DNA from: Variovorax sp. Root473 | GTDB taxonomy: Bacteria > Pseudomonadota > Gammaproteobacteria > Burkholderiales > Burkholderiaceae_C | NCBI RefSeq assembly: GCF_001426505.1 | Contig: NZ_LMEV01000017.1 | Span: 1,665,292-1,729,291, forward strand | Direction: 5' to 3' | Length of the DNA stretch: 64,000 nucleotides | Part shown: positions 1-8,410 of the stretch, piece after piece | How positions within the stretch are numbered: the stretch's first letter is position 1 | Layout of the letters: each line of letters begins with the position of its first letter | Translations under genes and position numbers: made by a program | Notes under the pieces: generated by a model | Database searches by the model: none | Told to the model about the DNA's origin: nothing | What the model saw: the letters and a program-made list of their open reading frames with translations, nothing else

Positions 1-445
1 CGTGCACGTGCTTCGGGCGCGCGCGCAGGGTCTCGAGCACGCCGTCGAGCGGCAGCCAGCCGTAGATCAACGGATAGGTGATCTCGTCGAGCACCACGAG
101 GAAGAAGTCGCCCGACAGGATCGCGGCCTTGGCCTTTTCCCAACCGTCGCGCGCGAGCTGGCCCGAGCGTTCGAGGTCCTGGCTCTTCCAGCTGAAGCCG
201 TCGCCCAGGCCTTCGATGGGAATGCCGATCTGCTCGAACATGCGGTGCTCGCCGAAGCGCGCCGACGGCACCTTCATGAACTGGTAGATCTTCACGGCCT
301 TGCCGCGGCCGTGTGCGCGCAGCGCGAGGCCGAACGCGGCCGTGCTCTTGCCCTTGCCGTCGCCGGTGTTGACGATGACGATGCCGCGGCGTTCGCCTTC
401 GGGCTTTTCGTAGGGCTTTTCGCTGGGAGGGGTTTCTATTTGCAT
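1..445 (-). CDS. cobO: Cob(I)yrinic acid a,c-diamide adenosyltransferase, 3' end missing
   Basis: Transfers the adenosyl group of ATP to the cobalt of cob(I)yrinic diamide or cobinamide in the cytoplasm (CobO/BtuR/CobA family). The visible 148 codons begin MQIETPPSEK and carry the P-loop GDGKGKST at residues 28-35 and the family motif VVLDEITYP at 117-125. The protein runs off the left window edge, so about 35-50 C-terminal residues are missing. It is the last visible gene of the B12 operon, 64 bp beyond the ABC ATPase stop, which fits a role in activating salvaged corrinoid. Family assignment is firm; the full length cannot be seen. Confidence 0.93.
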   Translation of the reverse strand, partial: MQIETPPSEKPYEKPEGERRGIVIVNTGDGKGKSTAAFGLALRAHGRGKAVKIYQFMKVPSARFGEHRMFEQIGIPIEGLGDGFSWKSQDLERSGQLARDGWEKAKAAILSGDFFLVVLDEITYPLIYGWLPLDGVLETLRARPKHVH

Positions 446-509
446 GAGGTTTTCCGTTTGCTTGTGTCTTTGACGCTGTCGTTCAAGGCATGCGCACAGG
501 CGCGAAGCT

Positions 510-1292
510 TCATAACGGCAACGCGATCCATTGGTCTGCCACGCGATGCACGCGAATCCGATGGTCGAACACCTGTTCGAGCGCAGCATGCGTCGCAGGA
601 TCGGAACAAGCACCGTGATGCGTCACCCGCCCCCGGTTCATCACCACCAGTTCGTCCGCAGCCAGCGCCATCGGCAGCTCGTGCAATACGCTGACCACGG
701 TGCGACCTTGCGCGACCAGTTCGCGTGCCGTCTGCATCCAGTCGGCCTGATGGGGCGGATCGAGGTTGGCCAGCGGCTCGTCCATCAGCAGCAGTTCGGC
801 CTCGACCGCCAACGCACGCGCCAGCAGCACGCGCTGTCGCTCACCTCCCGACAGCTGCCCCAGCGGACGGTCACGCCACTCCCAGGCCTGGGTGCTGCGC
901 AGCGCACTTTCGACGGCAGCGCGATCAACCTCGCTCGGCGCGGCTAGCCAGCGCTGATGCGGCAAGCGGCCGAGCATGGCGACGTCATAGACCATCAGGT
1001 CGTCGGCGCTGCCTTCGCCCGTGCCGCTCTGGCCCAGCCAGGACAGGCGCCGCGCGCGCACGCGGGCCGGCACGGCCGCCTGCGCTTCGCCGAAGAGCCG
1101 CACTTCGCCGCGATGTGCGAGCAGACCTGCCAGCGCTTTCAACAACGTCGACTTGCCAGCGCCGTTCGGCCCGACGATGCTGGTCCAGCGGCCGGCCGCG
1201 AGCGACAGGTCGATGCTGTGCAGCACCTCGACCGACCCGAGCGTGGCGCTGAGGCCTTGCGCTTCGAGCGCGGCGGATGGGGTGCGGCTCAC
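510..1292 (-). CDS. btuD: Cobalamin ABC transporter, ATP-binding subunit (BtuD/FecE type)
   Basis: ATPase that drives vitamin B12 import through the BtuC channel. 260 residues with Walker A GPNGAGKST at 41-49, ABC signature LSGGERQ at 147-153, Walker B LLLMDEP at 167-173 and a switch histidine in VVSVLHELP. The start is taken as GTG at 1292 because it overlaps the permease stop as GTGA, the same coupling seen at the next junction upstream. Substrate specificity (cobalamin rather than haem or siderophore) is inferred from the operon and its cobalamin riboswitch, not from the ATPase itself. Confidence 0.9.
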   Translation of the reverse strand: MSRTPSAALEAQGLSATLGSVEVLHSIDLSLAAGRWTSIVGPNGAGKSTLLKALAGLLAHRGEVRLFGEAQAAVPARVRARRLSWLGQSGTGEGSADDLMVYDVAMLGRLPHQRWLAAPSEVDRAAVESALRSTQAWEWRDRPLGQLSGGERQRVLLARALAVEAELLLMDEPLANLDPPHQADWMQTARELVAQGRTVVSVLHELPMALAADELVVMNRGRVTHHGACSDPATHAALEQVFDHRIRVHRVADQWIALPL

Positions 1293-2308
1293 AGGCCACC
1301 GCCCTTCGCGCCGCGCCGGTGCATCAGCCACAGCAGGTAGCTGCCGCCGAGCACCGCCGTGAGAACGCCCACCGGCAGCTCCTGCGGTGCGATCAGCCAA
1401 CGCGCCAGCAGGTCGGCCGCCATCAGCAGCAGGCCGCCCATCAGCGCCGACAGCACGATCAACCGCGCATGCGTGGTCTTGACCACCGAGCGCACCAGGT
1501 GCGGCGCGGCCAGACCGACAAAGGCGATCAGGCCGGTCTGCGCGACGGCGGCACCGGTCGCCAGCGCCAGCACCGCCACCAGCGCGGCGCGCATGGCGCC
1601 CAGCGGCAGGCCCAGGCTGCGCGCCGTGGCCTCGCCCAGCGCCAGGCCGTCGAGCACCGGCGCGAGCGCCCAGGCCAGCAGCAGGCAGGCCGCGCCGACC
1701 ACCGCCATCACGCCGCAGGCGGCCCAGCCGACCAGCCCGGTGCTGCCGAGCACGAAGCCCTGCAGCGCCTGAAGAATGTCGGCCGAGGCGATGGTGATGA
1801 GGTCCTTGGCGGCGCCCAGCACCACGCCGACGATCACGCCCGCGAGCAGCAGCCGCAGGGTCTGTTGCACGCCGCGCGCCAGCGTGAGCGTGAGCAGCAC
1901 CGCGGCCACGGCGCCGACAAAGGCCGCACCGGTGAGCCCCAGGCGCATCACCCATTGCGTGCTGGTGACGGAGCCGCCGAACAGCATCAGCGCCAGCGCC
2001 ACGGCGAGCGACGCGCCCGAGGCGCTGCCCAGCAGGTACGGATCGGCCAGCGGGTTGCGAAACAGCCCCTGCGCCACCGCGCCCGCGAGCCCGAGCAGCG
2101 CGCCCGCCAGCCACGCGCCGAGGGTGCGCGGCAGGCGGATGTCCCAGACGATCTGCAGCGCCACCGGATCGTGCCGCGCGGACAGCAGGCTCTGGAATCC
2201 GGTGCTGCCGATGCCCAGGCCGAAGAGCATCAACGCCGCGCCCAGCACCAGCAGGCCGGCACCGAGCAGCAGCACGCGACGCAGGTGCGCGGAATGCATG
2301 CCGCTCAC
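1289..2308 (-). CDS. btuC: Cobalamin ABC transporter permease, FecCD family
   Basis: Inner-membrane channel subunit of the B12 importer. About 339 residues, almost entirely hydrophobic helices typical of the 10-TM FecCD/BtuC fold, with recognisable stretches such as WDIRLPRTLGAWLAGALLGLAGA near the N-terminus and TGLIAFVGLAAPHLVR towards the C-terminal half (the EAA-like loop that contacts BtuD). GTG at 2308 overlaps the btuF stop as GTGA; ATG at 2299, three codons in, is the alternative start. Both ends are coupled to neighbours, so the three transporter genes are probably made in fixed ratio. Confidence 0.92.
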   Translation of the reverse strand: MSGMHSAHLRRVLLLGAGLLVLGAALMLFGLGIGSTGFQSLLSARHDPVALQIVWDIRLPRTLGAWLAGALLGLAGAVAQGLFRNPLADPYLLGSASGASLAVALALMLFGGSVTSTQWVMRLGLTGAAFVGAVAAVLLTLTLARGVQQTLRLLLAGVIVGVVLGAAKDLITIASADILQALQGFVLGSTGLVGWAACGVMAVVGAACLLLAWALAPVLDGLALGEATARSLGLPLGAMRAALVAVLALATGAAVAQTGLIAFVGLAAPHLVRSVVKTTHARLIVLSALMGGLLLMAADLLARWLIAPQELPVGVLTAVLGGSYLLWLMHRRGAKGGGL

Positions 2309-3186
2309 CGGCCCTTGTCCGTCAGGCACTGCGCCATCAGGCGCGCCGCCTCGTCCATGCGCGGGCCGGGGCGCACGACCACGTCGGTCTGCTCGGCGTC
2401 GAAGCGGCACACCCGCCCCTCGCGCACCGCGCGGATGCCGCCCCAGCCGGGCCGCTGCTCCAGCCCCATCGCGCTGCGCACGCTGACCATGATGAGGCCG
2501 GGGTTCGCGCGCACGACGAACTCGGGGTTGAGCTTGGGAAAGGGGCCGAGCGAGGCGGGCACGATGTTCTTCACGCCGAGCCGCGCGAGCGTCTCGCCGA
2601 TGAAGGACGACTCGCCCGCCGCGTAAGGGCCGGTGTTGACCTCGAAGTACACGCGCAGGCCTTTGGCACTGGCGGGCAACGACTGCGCCGCGGCCGACAC
2701 GGCCGCATCGATGGCGCGCCACACGACGGGCGCCTCGTGCGTGCCGAGCACCTGGTCGAGCGCGCCCAGCACGCGGCGCACGTCGGCGTGGCTCTTGGGT
2801 TCGAGCACGATCACCTTCAGGCCCAGTGCCTCGAGCCGCTGCGTGACGCGTGACGATCTGGCGAGCAGCACCACGTCGGGCTTGAGCGCGACGACGGCCT
2901 CGACGTTCGGGTCGATCCCGCCGCCGAGCTGCGGCAGCGCGCGCACCTGCGCGGGCGAGTTGGAATAGCGGTCGACGCCGATCAGGCGGTCGCAGGCGCC
3001 GAGAGCGCAGACGCCTTCGGTCAGCGACGGCAGCAGCGAGACGATGCGCTGCGGCGGCTGCGCCAGGTGCACGGTGACGCCGCGCTCATCGACCACGTCG
3101 ATGGCCTGCGCAACCTGCGCGTACGCCACCAACGCAAGGCCGAGCGAGAGCGCGCGCAGCCAGGTCTTCACGGGTTCGAACCTCAT
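2305..3186 (-). CDS. btuF: Periplasmic cobalamin-binding protein
   Basis: Substrate-binding protein that hands cobalamin from the periplasm to BtuC. 293 residues; the first 28 or so form a signal peptide (RALSLGLALVAYAQVAQA). The mature part starts with the typical BtuF/FhuD opening VTVHLAQPPQRIVSLLPSLTEGVCALG, followed by LIGVDRYSNSP. ATG 3186 overlaps the stop of cobU as ATGA. The operon order btuF-btuC-btuD plus the riboswitch support B12 rather than haem or siderophore as ligand. Confidence 0.92.
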   Translation of the reverse strand: MRFEPVKTWLRALSLGLALVAYAQVAQAIDVVDERGVTVHLAQPPQRIVSLLPSLTEGVCALGACDRLIGVDRYSNSPAQVRALPQLGGGIDPNVEAVVALKPDVVLLARSSRVTQRLEALGLKVIVLEPKSHADVRRVLGALDQVLGTHEAPVVWRAIDAAVSAAAQSLPASAKGLRVYFEVNTGPYAAGESSFIGETLARLGVKNIVPASLGPFPKLNPEFVVRANPGLIMVSVRSAMGLEQRPGWGGIRAVREGRVCRFDAEQTDVVVRPGPRMDEAARLMAQCLTDKGR

Positions 3187-3764
3187 GCGACGGGTGCCTT
3201 CAGCGTCAACGGCAGGCCGGCAACCATCAGCGTCGCGCGGTGGCAGGCAGCCGCCACATCCTGGTTCAGCCGACCGAGCACGTCGACGAAGGCGCGGGTC
3301 TCGCGGCCCAGCGGGATCACGCCCAGCCCGATCTCGTTGCCGACCAGAACCACCGGCCCGCGCGCCTCGCGCAGCGCGATGAGCAGCAACGTAGCGTGCG
3401 CCGAGGGCGTGCGCGTGACCACCGCGGCGCCTTCGGTGCGCAGCGGCATCAGCAGGTTGGTGAGCCACAGCGTGAGGCAGTCGACCACCACGAGCGTGTC
3501 GGGCGCGCTCTGCGTGACGATGGCCCGACCCAGCTCGATCGGCTCCTCGAGGGTCTGCAGGCCGGGCACGCGCTCGGCGCGGTCGGCCTGGTGGCGCGCG
3601 ATGCGCTCGCGCATCTCGTCGTCGTGGGCCTGCGCGGTGGCGATCAGCACCGCGCGGCGCGATGCGGGCCCGGACGCCAACCAGTCGGCCGCGCGCTGTT
3701 CGGCGCGGCGCGACTTGCCGCTTTTCTGGCCGCCGAGGATGAATTCGTGCTCAATGAGGGGCAT
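3183..3764 (-). CDS. cobU: Adenosylcobinamide kinase / GTP:cobinamide-phosphate guanylyltransferase
   Basis: Bifunctional cytoplasmic enzyme that phosphorylates adenosylcobinamide and then adds GMP, assembling the nucleotide loop of B12. 193 residues with the N-terminal P-loop LGGQKSGKSRRAE and the conserved VDCLTLWLTNLL and VLVGNEIGLGVIP segments of CobU/CobP. Start ATG 3764 lies within the end of the preceding cobB gene (14-nt overlap); the stop overlaps btuF ATG. With cobB and cobO it shows that the cell can salvage or complete corrinoids, not only import finished B12. Confidence 0.93.
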   Translation of the reverse strand: MPLIEHEFILGGQKSGKSRRAEQRAADWLASGPASRRAVLIATAQAHDDEMRERIARHQADRAERVPGLQTLEEPIELGRAIVTQSAPDTLVVVDCLTLWLTNLLMPLRTEGAAVVTRTPSAHATLLLIALREARGPVVLVGNEIGLGVIPLGRETRAFVDVLGRLNQDVAAACHRATLMVAGLPLTLKAPVA

Positions 3765-5157
3765 CGGAAGACGCCTGTGCGGCGTGGCTGTCGAGTTCGA
3801 GGGGCATGGCGCCGAAGAGCCGCGCGGTCGCTTCCGGGCTGGACGCGAACCACGCATGGAAATAGCTCGCGCGCACCGGCCCGTGCACGTACAGCGCCTC
3901 GCCACCGCGCGTGCCGACGGTGCGCGCGGCAGGCGCAAGCGGCGTCTCGCAGCGCGAGTAATGGAAGGTGTGGCCACGCAAGGCATGCGCGCCCAGGTCG
4001 AGCTGCTGCGGGCCCAGGCCGGCGAGCCGCTTCTGCATGACCGCCCGGCCCGGCAGCACGCCCCAGAGGCGGTGCACGTCGTGCGATTCGGCATCGTCGC
4101 GCGTGGCGAGTTCTTCGAACAGCGCCATCATGCCGCCGCACTCGGCCCAGATGGGCTTGCCGGTGGTCACGTGGTTCGCGAGCGACAGCCGCAGCCGGTC
4201 GCTGGCCGACAGCACTTCCGCGTGCAGCTCGGGATAGCCGCCGGGGAACCAGGCGGCGTCGCAAGGCGGCAGCGGCTCGTCGGCCAGCGGCGAGAAGAAC
4301 GCGAGCCGCGCACCGAGGGCTTCGAGCACGTCGAGGTTGGCCGGGTAGATGAACGAGAACGCCGCGTCGCGCGCGATGGCGATGGTGCGACCGGCCAGCA
4401 GCGGCGCGATGGGTGCGGCGGCGCCGGGCTCGAAGCGCACCTGCGGCAGCTGATCGGGCGTGCGTTGACCGAGCGGCGTGGTGGCGAGCACGTCGGCCGC
4501 GGCGTCGAGCCGCTCCATCGCGTCGCCGAGTTCGGCCGCGCCGACCAGCCCCAGGTGGCGCTCGGGCAGCGCGAAGTCGGCGCTGCGCGGCAACGCGCCG
4601 AGCCAGTCGGCGGGCTCGCGCAAGGCGTCTTTCAGCATGTCGGCGTGGCGCTCGCCGGCCACGCGGTTGGCGAGCACGCCGGCCCAGGGCAGGCCCGGCT
4701 GGAAATTCTGCAGGCCGTAGGTTAGCGCGCCGAAGGTGCCGGTCATGGCGTGCGCGTCGATCACGGCGAGCACCGGCAGGCCCAGGCGCTCGGCCAGTTC
4801 GGCCGCGCTGGGCGTGCCGTCGAACAGGCCCATCACGCCTTCGACGATGACCAGGTCGGCCTCGCACGCGGCGGCATGCAGGCGCGCGCGGCAGTCGGCT
4901 TCGCCGGTCATCCACAGGTCCAGCGAATGCACCGGCGCACCGGTGGCCAGCGCGAGCCAGTGCGGATCGAGGAAGTCGGGCCCGCACTTGAAGGCCCGCA
5001 CGCGGCGCCCCTGGCGCACGTGCAGCCGCGCCAGCGCGGCGGCGACCGTGGTCTTGCCCTGCCCCGAGGCCGGCGCGGCCACGAGCACCGCGGCGCAGGT
5101 AGCAGCGGCGCCAGTGGTCCCGGGCGAGGAACGGTGGGTGTTTACTGTGGTGTCCAC
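3751..5157 (-). CDS. cobB: Cobyrinate a,c-diamide synthase
   Basis: Glutamine-dependent amidation of the a and c side chains of cobyrinate (CobB/CbiA). 468 residues: N-terminal dethiobiotin-synthetase-like ATPase domain with AAPASGQGKTT near residues 27-37 and VEGVMGLFDG near 110-119; C-terminal class I glutamine amidotransferase domain with the nucleophile in PIWAECGGMMALFEE and a later GHTFHYSR histidine segment. Initiates at GTG 5157, overlapping the end of btuB by 16 nt; no in-frame ATG is available nearby that would keep the P-loop. Part of the riboswitch-controlled operon. Confidence 0.94.
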   Translation of the reverse strand: MDTTVNTHRSSPGTTGAAATCAAVLVAAPASGQGKTTVAAALARLHVRQGRRVRAFKCGPDFLDPHWLALATGAPVHSLDLWMTGEADCRARLHAAACEADLVIVEGVMGLFDGTPSAAELAERLGLPVLAVIDAHAMTGTFGALTYGLQNFQPGLPWAGVLANRVAGERHADMLKDALREPADWLGALPRSADFALPERHLGLVGAAELGDAMERLDAAADVLATTPLGQRTPDQLPQVRFEPGAAAPIAPLLAGRTIAIARDAAFSFIYPANLDVLEALGARLAFFSPLADEPLPPCDAAWFPGGYPELHAEVLSASDRLRLSLANHVTTGKPIWAECGGMMALFEELATRDDAESHDVHRLWGVLPGRAVMQKRLAGLGPQQLDLGAHALRGHTFHYSRCETPLAPAARTVGTRGGEALYVHGPVRASYFHAWFASSPEATARLFGAMPLELDSHAAQASSDAPH

Positions 5158-7094
5158 TTGAGTCCGACGTACGCGGTGCGGCCCCCGGTGGCGTAGAGCC
5201 GTGCGAACTGGTAGTCCTTGTCGCCCGCATTGTCCACGCGTGCCACGAGGTTCAGGTCGCGCGTGATCTGCGTGCTGGCCGACAGGTTCAGCAGCGTGTA
5301 GCCGCCGAGCTTGACGGTGTTGGCGACATCGTCGAAGCGCTTGCCGGAGCTCTGGAGTTCAGCGCCCAGCGTCCAGCCGGCGATGCGCCAGTCGGCGCCC
5401 AGCGTGCCGTGCGCCCGTGCGCGGCGCGCCAGCAGGTTGTCGGTGGCGAGGTCGCGCGGGTCCTGGTAATCGAGCGACGCGCGCAAGGTGACGTCGCCGA
5501 TGCGGTGGCCGCCCGTGAGCGTCACGCCTTGGTAGCGCGCACGCGCCGTGCTGGCGTAGCAGCCGAACGACGACTGGCAGCCCTTGGCGCTGCCGTCGAA
5601 CACGATCAGGTTCTGCACGCGGTTGCGGTACAGCACGATGCCGGCTTGCGTGGCGCCGGCCGTGTACTGCAGGCCCAGTTCGACGTTGCGGCTCGATTCG
5701 GGCTGCAGGCTCGCCAGGCCGTACTCGCTGAAGCGCTGGTACAGCGTGGGCGCGCGGAACGCGGTGCCCGCCGACACGGTGGCGCGCAGGCTCGGCGTGA
5801 TGGCGTAGCCGTAGGCGGCGCTGCCGGTGGTCTTGCCGCCGAACTCGCTGTCGTCGTCATGGCGCACATGCAGCTGCAGCGAATGCGGGCCCTTCACGTA
5901 GCCGTAGCCCAGTGCGGCGGCGTTCTGCGAGCGGTCGCGCGAGAACAGCTTGGCCGAGGTGGTCGGTGCGTTTTCGAGCGCATCTTCGCGGCGCTCGAGC
6001 GTGGCGGTCACCAGGTGCGCGCCGAAACGGAATTCGTTCTGGAACAGGTAGCCGCGCAGGCGGGTTTCGGTGCGGTAGAACGAAGGCTGGGTCTTGTAGA
6101 CCGTTTGCGAATCGGTCACCTGCAGCCGGGTGCTGTAGATGTCGTTCCACTTGGCCGACCAGGTCAGGCCGGCGGTGCGCAGTTCGTTGGTCGACACGTC
6201 GTCGCGGAAGGTGATCGGCGGCCGGGTGCGAAAACTCACCGGCGGGTCGTAGGCCGCCTCGGTGTTGCTGGTGAGCAAGGTGGCGTCGAGACGCTGGTCG
6301 GGCGTGATCTGGAAGCCCAGCTTCAGGTTGCCCGAGGTGCTGCGGTAGCCGTCACGGTCGGGATTGGTGAAGCCGTCTTTCGAGGGCGTGCGCTTGGCGA
6401 TCGGCTGGATGTTGAAGCCCTTGCTTTCTTCATGCGACACGCCGAACGAGTAGTCGAGCAGGCCCGACTTGCCGCTCACGCCGCCTTCGATCTTGCGCAG
6501 GCCGTGGCTGCCGAAGCCGATGCCGGCGTAGGGCGACACGCCCTCCTCGCCGCGCCTGGTGAAGAGCTGGATCACGCCGCCCACGGCGTCCGAGCCGTAG
6601 ACCGCGGCGGCGGGGCCTCGCAGCACTTCGATGCGGTCGATCTGCGCGAGCGGAATGCCTTCCCAGCCGGCACCGCCGGTCGATTGCGAATCGATGCGCA
6701 CGCCGTCGAGGTAGACCGCGGTGAAGCGCGATTCGGCGCCGCGGATGAACACGCTGGTGGCGTTGCCCACGCCGCCGCTGCGCGAGATCTCCATGCCGGG
6801 CAGGCGCGCCAGCACGTCGGCCACGCCGGTCGCGCCGCTGCGCTCGATGGCTTGGCGGTCGACGATGGAGACGTCGCCCACCAGGTCCGACAGCGCCTGC
6901 GGCGTGCGGTTGGCGGTGACGACGGTCTCGTCGAGCATGGCAGATGCGGTTGCTGCGGCTTGCGCTTGCACGGCCAGCGGCACCAGGGCCAGGCCGCCGA
7001 AGGCCGAGGCCAGGGCGAGCGTGAGCGGCAGGCGCGCGGGACGATTGCGGCGCACGCTGGCACGGCCGCTGGAGAGGGAAACACAGGAAATCAT
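5142..7094 (-). CDS. btuB: TonB-dependent vitamin B12 receptor
   Basis: Outer-membrane receptor that imports cobalamin with TonB energy. 650 residues from ATG 7094: a long cationic signal peptide ending near VQAQA, the TonB box region DETVVTANRTPQ, a plug domain with LARLPGMEISRSGGVGNATSVFIRG, VYLDGVRID and RIEVLRGPAAAVYGSDAVGGVI, then a 22-strand barrel ending in the aromatic-rich YVGLKWTPQ. First gene after the cobalamin riboswitch, which is strong evidence for B12 as substrate. An upstream in-frame extension to 7418 would cross the riboswitch and is rejected. Confidence 0.95.
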   Translation of the reverse strand: MISCVSLSSGRASVRRNRPARLPLTLALASAFGGLALVPLAVQAQAAATASAMLDETVVTANRTPQALSDLVGDVSIVDRQAIERSGATGVADVLARLPGMEISRSGGVGNATSVFIRGAESRFTAVYLDGVRIDSQSTGGAGWEGIPLAQIDRIEVLRGPAAAVYGSDAVGGVIQLFTRRGEEGVSPYAGIGFGSHGLRKIEGGVSGKSGLLDYSFGVSHEESKGFNIQPIAKRTPSKDGFTNPDRDGYRSTSGNLKLGFQITPDQRLDATLLTSNTEAAYDPPVSFRTRPPITFRDDVSTNELRTAGLTWSAKWNDIYSTRLQVTDSQTVYKTQPSFYRTETRLRGYLFQNEFRFGAHLVTATLERREDALENAPTTSAKLFSRDRSQNAAALGYGYVKGPHSLQLHVRHDDDSEFGGKTTGSAAYGYAITPSLRATVSAGTAFRAPTLYQRFSEYGLASLQPESSRNVELGLQYTAGATQAGIVLYRNRVQNLIVFDGSAKGCQSSFGCYASTARARYQGVTLTGGHRIGDVTLRASLDYQDPRDLATDNLLARRARAHGTLGADWRIAGWTLGAELQSSGKRFDDVANTVKLGGYTLLNLSASTQITRDLNLVARVDNAGDKDYQFARLYATGGRTAYVGLKWTPQ

Positions 7095-7182
7095 GGAGTG
7101 AACCGAACGAACGTCTATGCCCTGGCCGGCTTCCCCGCCGGCGCCATGGGCGTCATGGCTACCGATGCGGCAGCCGCCTTGT

Positions 7183-7376
7183 TGGCCGGTATCCGGGCTG
7201 GCAGATCGCCCCTTGCCGCCTTCCCAGGCGCCTGTTTCAGAGCGCCCAGTGGCTGGATGGAAAGGGGTGACGCCTTGCGGCGTCGTCTGCTTGACCGTTG
7301 CGGGGGCAGCGCAGGCGGCTTCGACCCCGGGGGGCGTCCACTCCTGCTTCCCGTTGAACTGCGCCGTGCGAACCAC
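7183..7376 (-). promoter_or_regulatory. Cobalamin riboswitch
   Basis: On the minus strand this leader contains the conserved landmarks in order: an upstream GGGAAGC-like segment, CCCCGCAACGGT, the core GCCACTGGG, CTGGGAAGGC and the B12-box end GCCCGGATACCGGCC. It lies about 90 nt upstream of the btuB ATG. The class normally represses translation or transcription when adenosylcobalamin binds, so the whole btuB-cobO operon is expected to be off in B12-replete cells. Boundaries are approximate. Confidence 0.92.
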
Positions 7377-7558
7377 GCCGCGAGCACCAACGGGCGGGAT
7401 TTTAGGGTGAATCGGCATTCAGACGGGCCCACGGGGCAGGCACGCCACACTGCGTTTGATCGCGGGCGGCGCAGGCCCCAGAATCTCGGCCACGTCTGGC
7501 GTGCGCCCGCGCGGTGCGCCGGACCTTCCGAATTTCCGGGAAACTACAATCGCCAACC

Positions 7559-7786
7559 ATGCCCGCCTCCAGCCCCATCGACCAGATCGCCGAGCGTGTG
7601 GAACGCCTGCTCGTGCGTCACGAAGAGGTGCAGCGCACCAATGCGCTGTTGCAGGAACAGGTCGATGCGCTCACGCGTGAACGCGACGGCCTGAAGTCGC
7701 GGCTCGCCGCGGCCCGCACCCGCCTCGATGCCCTGCTCGAACGGCTGCCGGCCGAACCCCCTTCCGAAGATTCCCATCACGCATGA
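7559..7786 (+). CDS. Small coiled-coil protein, ZapB-like (TIGR02449 type)
   Basis: 75-residue, nearly all-helical protein (IDQIAERVERLLVRHEEVQRT, then repeated leucine heptads to LLERLP), the shape of the small ZapB-like proteins encoded just upstream of zapA in many beta- and gammaproteobacteria. ATG 7559 is chosen because the helix starts there; its stop overlaps the zapA ATG (ATGA). A TACAAT -10 box sits at 7545-7550, only 8 nt from the ATG, so the mRNA may be leaderless. A role at the division ring is inferred from context. Confidence 0.8.
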   Translation: MPASSPIDQIAERVERLLVRHEEVQRTNALLQEQVDALTRERDGLKSRLAAARTRLDALLERLPAEPPSEDSHHA

Positions 7787-8118
7787 AGCAGATTGAAGTA
7801 CAGATCATGGGCCAGAGCTATTTGCTCGGCTGTCCCGACGGCGGCGAGGCCCAACTGCGCGAGGCCGTCGACCGCGTGGACGCGGCCATGTGCAAGATCC
7901 GCGATGCAGGCAAGGTGAAGGCCCGCGATCGCATCGCCGTGCTCGCCTCGCTGAACCTGGCTTTCGATCTCGCAGCCCAGCAGGCCGCTGCTGCCGCCGC
8001 ACCGGCGCCTGTTGCCGCCCCGCGCGCCGAAGAAAGTGCTGGCGACGCCGACCCGCAGGCCGCCCAGCTCATTCAGAGACTCGATCAAGCCCTGGCGGGC
8101 GATGGACATTTGCTCTGA
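7783..8118 (+). CDS. zapA: Cell division protein ZapA
   Basis: Z-ring-associated protein that bundles FtsZ filaments. 111 residues beginning MKQIEVQIMGQSYLLGCPDGGEAQL, the typical ZapA N-terminal beta-sheet domain, then the helix LREAVDRVDAAMCKIRD and a conserved RIAVLASLNLAFDL segment, ending in an Ala-rich linker and helical tail. Overlaps the upstream coiled-coil gene by 4 nt. The 6S RNA gene follows directly, as in E. coli and many proteobacteria. Confidence 0.93.
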   Translation: MKQIEVQIMGQSYLLGCPDGGEAQLREAVDRVDAAMCKIRDAGKVKARDRIAVLASLNLAFDLAAQQAAAAAAPAPVAAPRAEESAGDADPQAAQLIQRLDQALAGDGHLL

Positions 8119-8159
8119 AGGCACGCGGCGCGGCGCAGACGGGGCGTAAAATCCACTCC

Positions 8160-8331
8160 GTCTGCAGACGTGTCGGGCTTAATATTTCCTTGTTCCAATG
8201 CTCTCCGGAGCCGGGCTTGGTACATCGCTCGACGGGCGTGATCATCTCGCGTCAGATGAACCCGAAGTCTTGCTGCCCTCGCCCACCTGAACCCTGGTTC
8301 AGGATGCGGGTCCGGCACACCATCTGCAGAC
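8160..8331 (+). ncRNA. ssrS: 6S RNA
   Basis: A 172-nt noncoding stretch immediately 3' of zapA, the conserved place of ssrS. Its ends pair: GTCTGCAGA at 8160-8168 with TCTGCAGAC at 8323-8331. A -10-like TAAAAT at 8147-8152 stands 8 nt before the proposed 5' end, and the 3' arm has the GAACCCTGGTTCAGGATGCGGG type of sequence seen in betaproteobacterial 6S RNAs. 6S RNA mimics an open promoter and binds sigma-70 RNA polymerase in stationary phase. Ends are estimated from the closing stem. Confidence 0.85.
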
Positions 8332-8344
8332 ACCTTTTCTCGCC

Positions 8345-8382
8345 ACGGCCCCCTGCTTCACCGCACGGGGCCGTTGCTTTTT
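8345..8382 (+). terminator. Rho-independent terminator after 6S RNA
   Basis: Perfect 8-bp stem ACGGCCCC / GGGGCCGT with a 14-nt loop, followed by GCTTTTT. It ends the zapA/6S transcription unit before the TSUP gene. Confidence 0.85.
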
Positions 8383-8410
8383 CAGCCGCTCCCTTTCCCC
8401 TCATCCGCCT

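Noticed and set aside
3067..4725. Long + strand open frame across cobU/cobB
   Set aside because: Low-complexity Arg/Gly/Ala-rich translation antisense to clearly conserved genes; a shadow caused by GC-rich third positions. The same holds for frames at 5409-7694, 13059-14729, 15708-18077 and 26842-28920.
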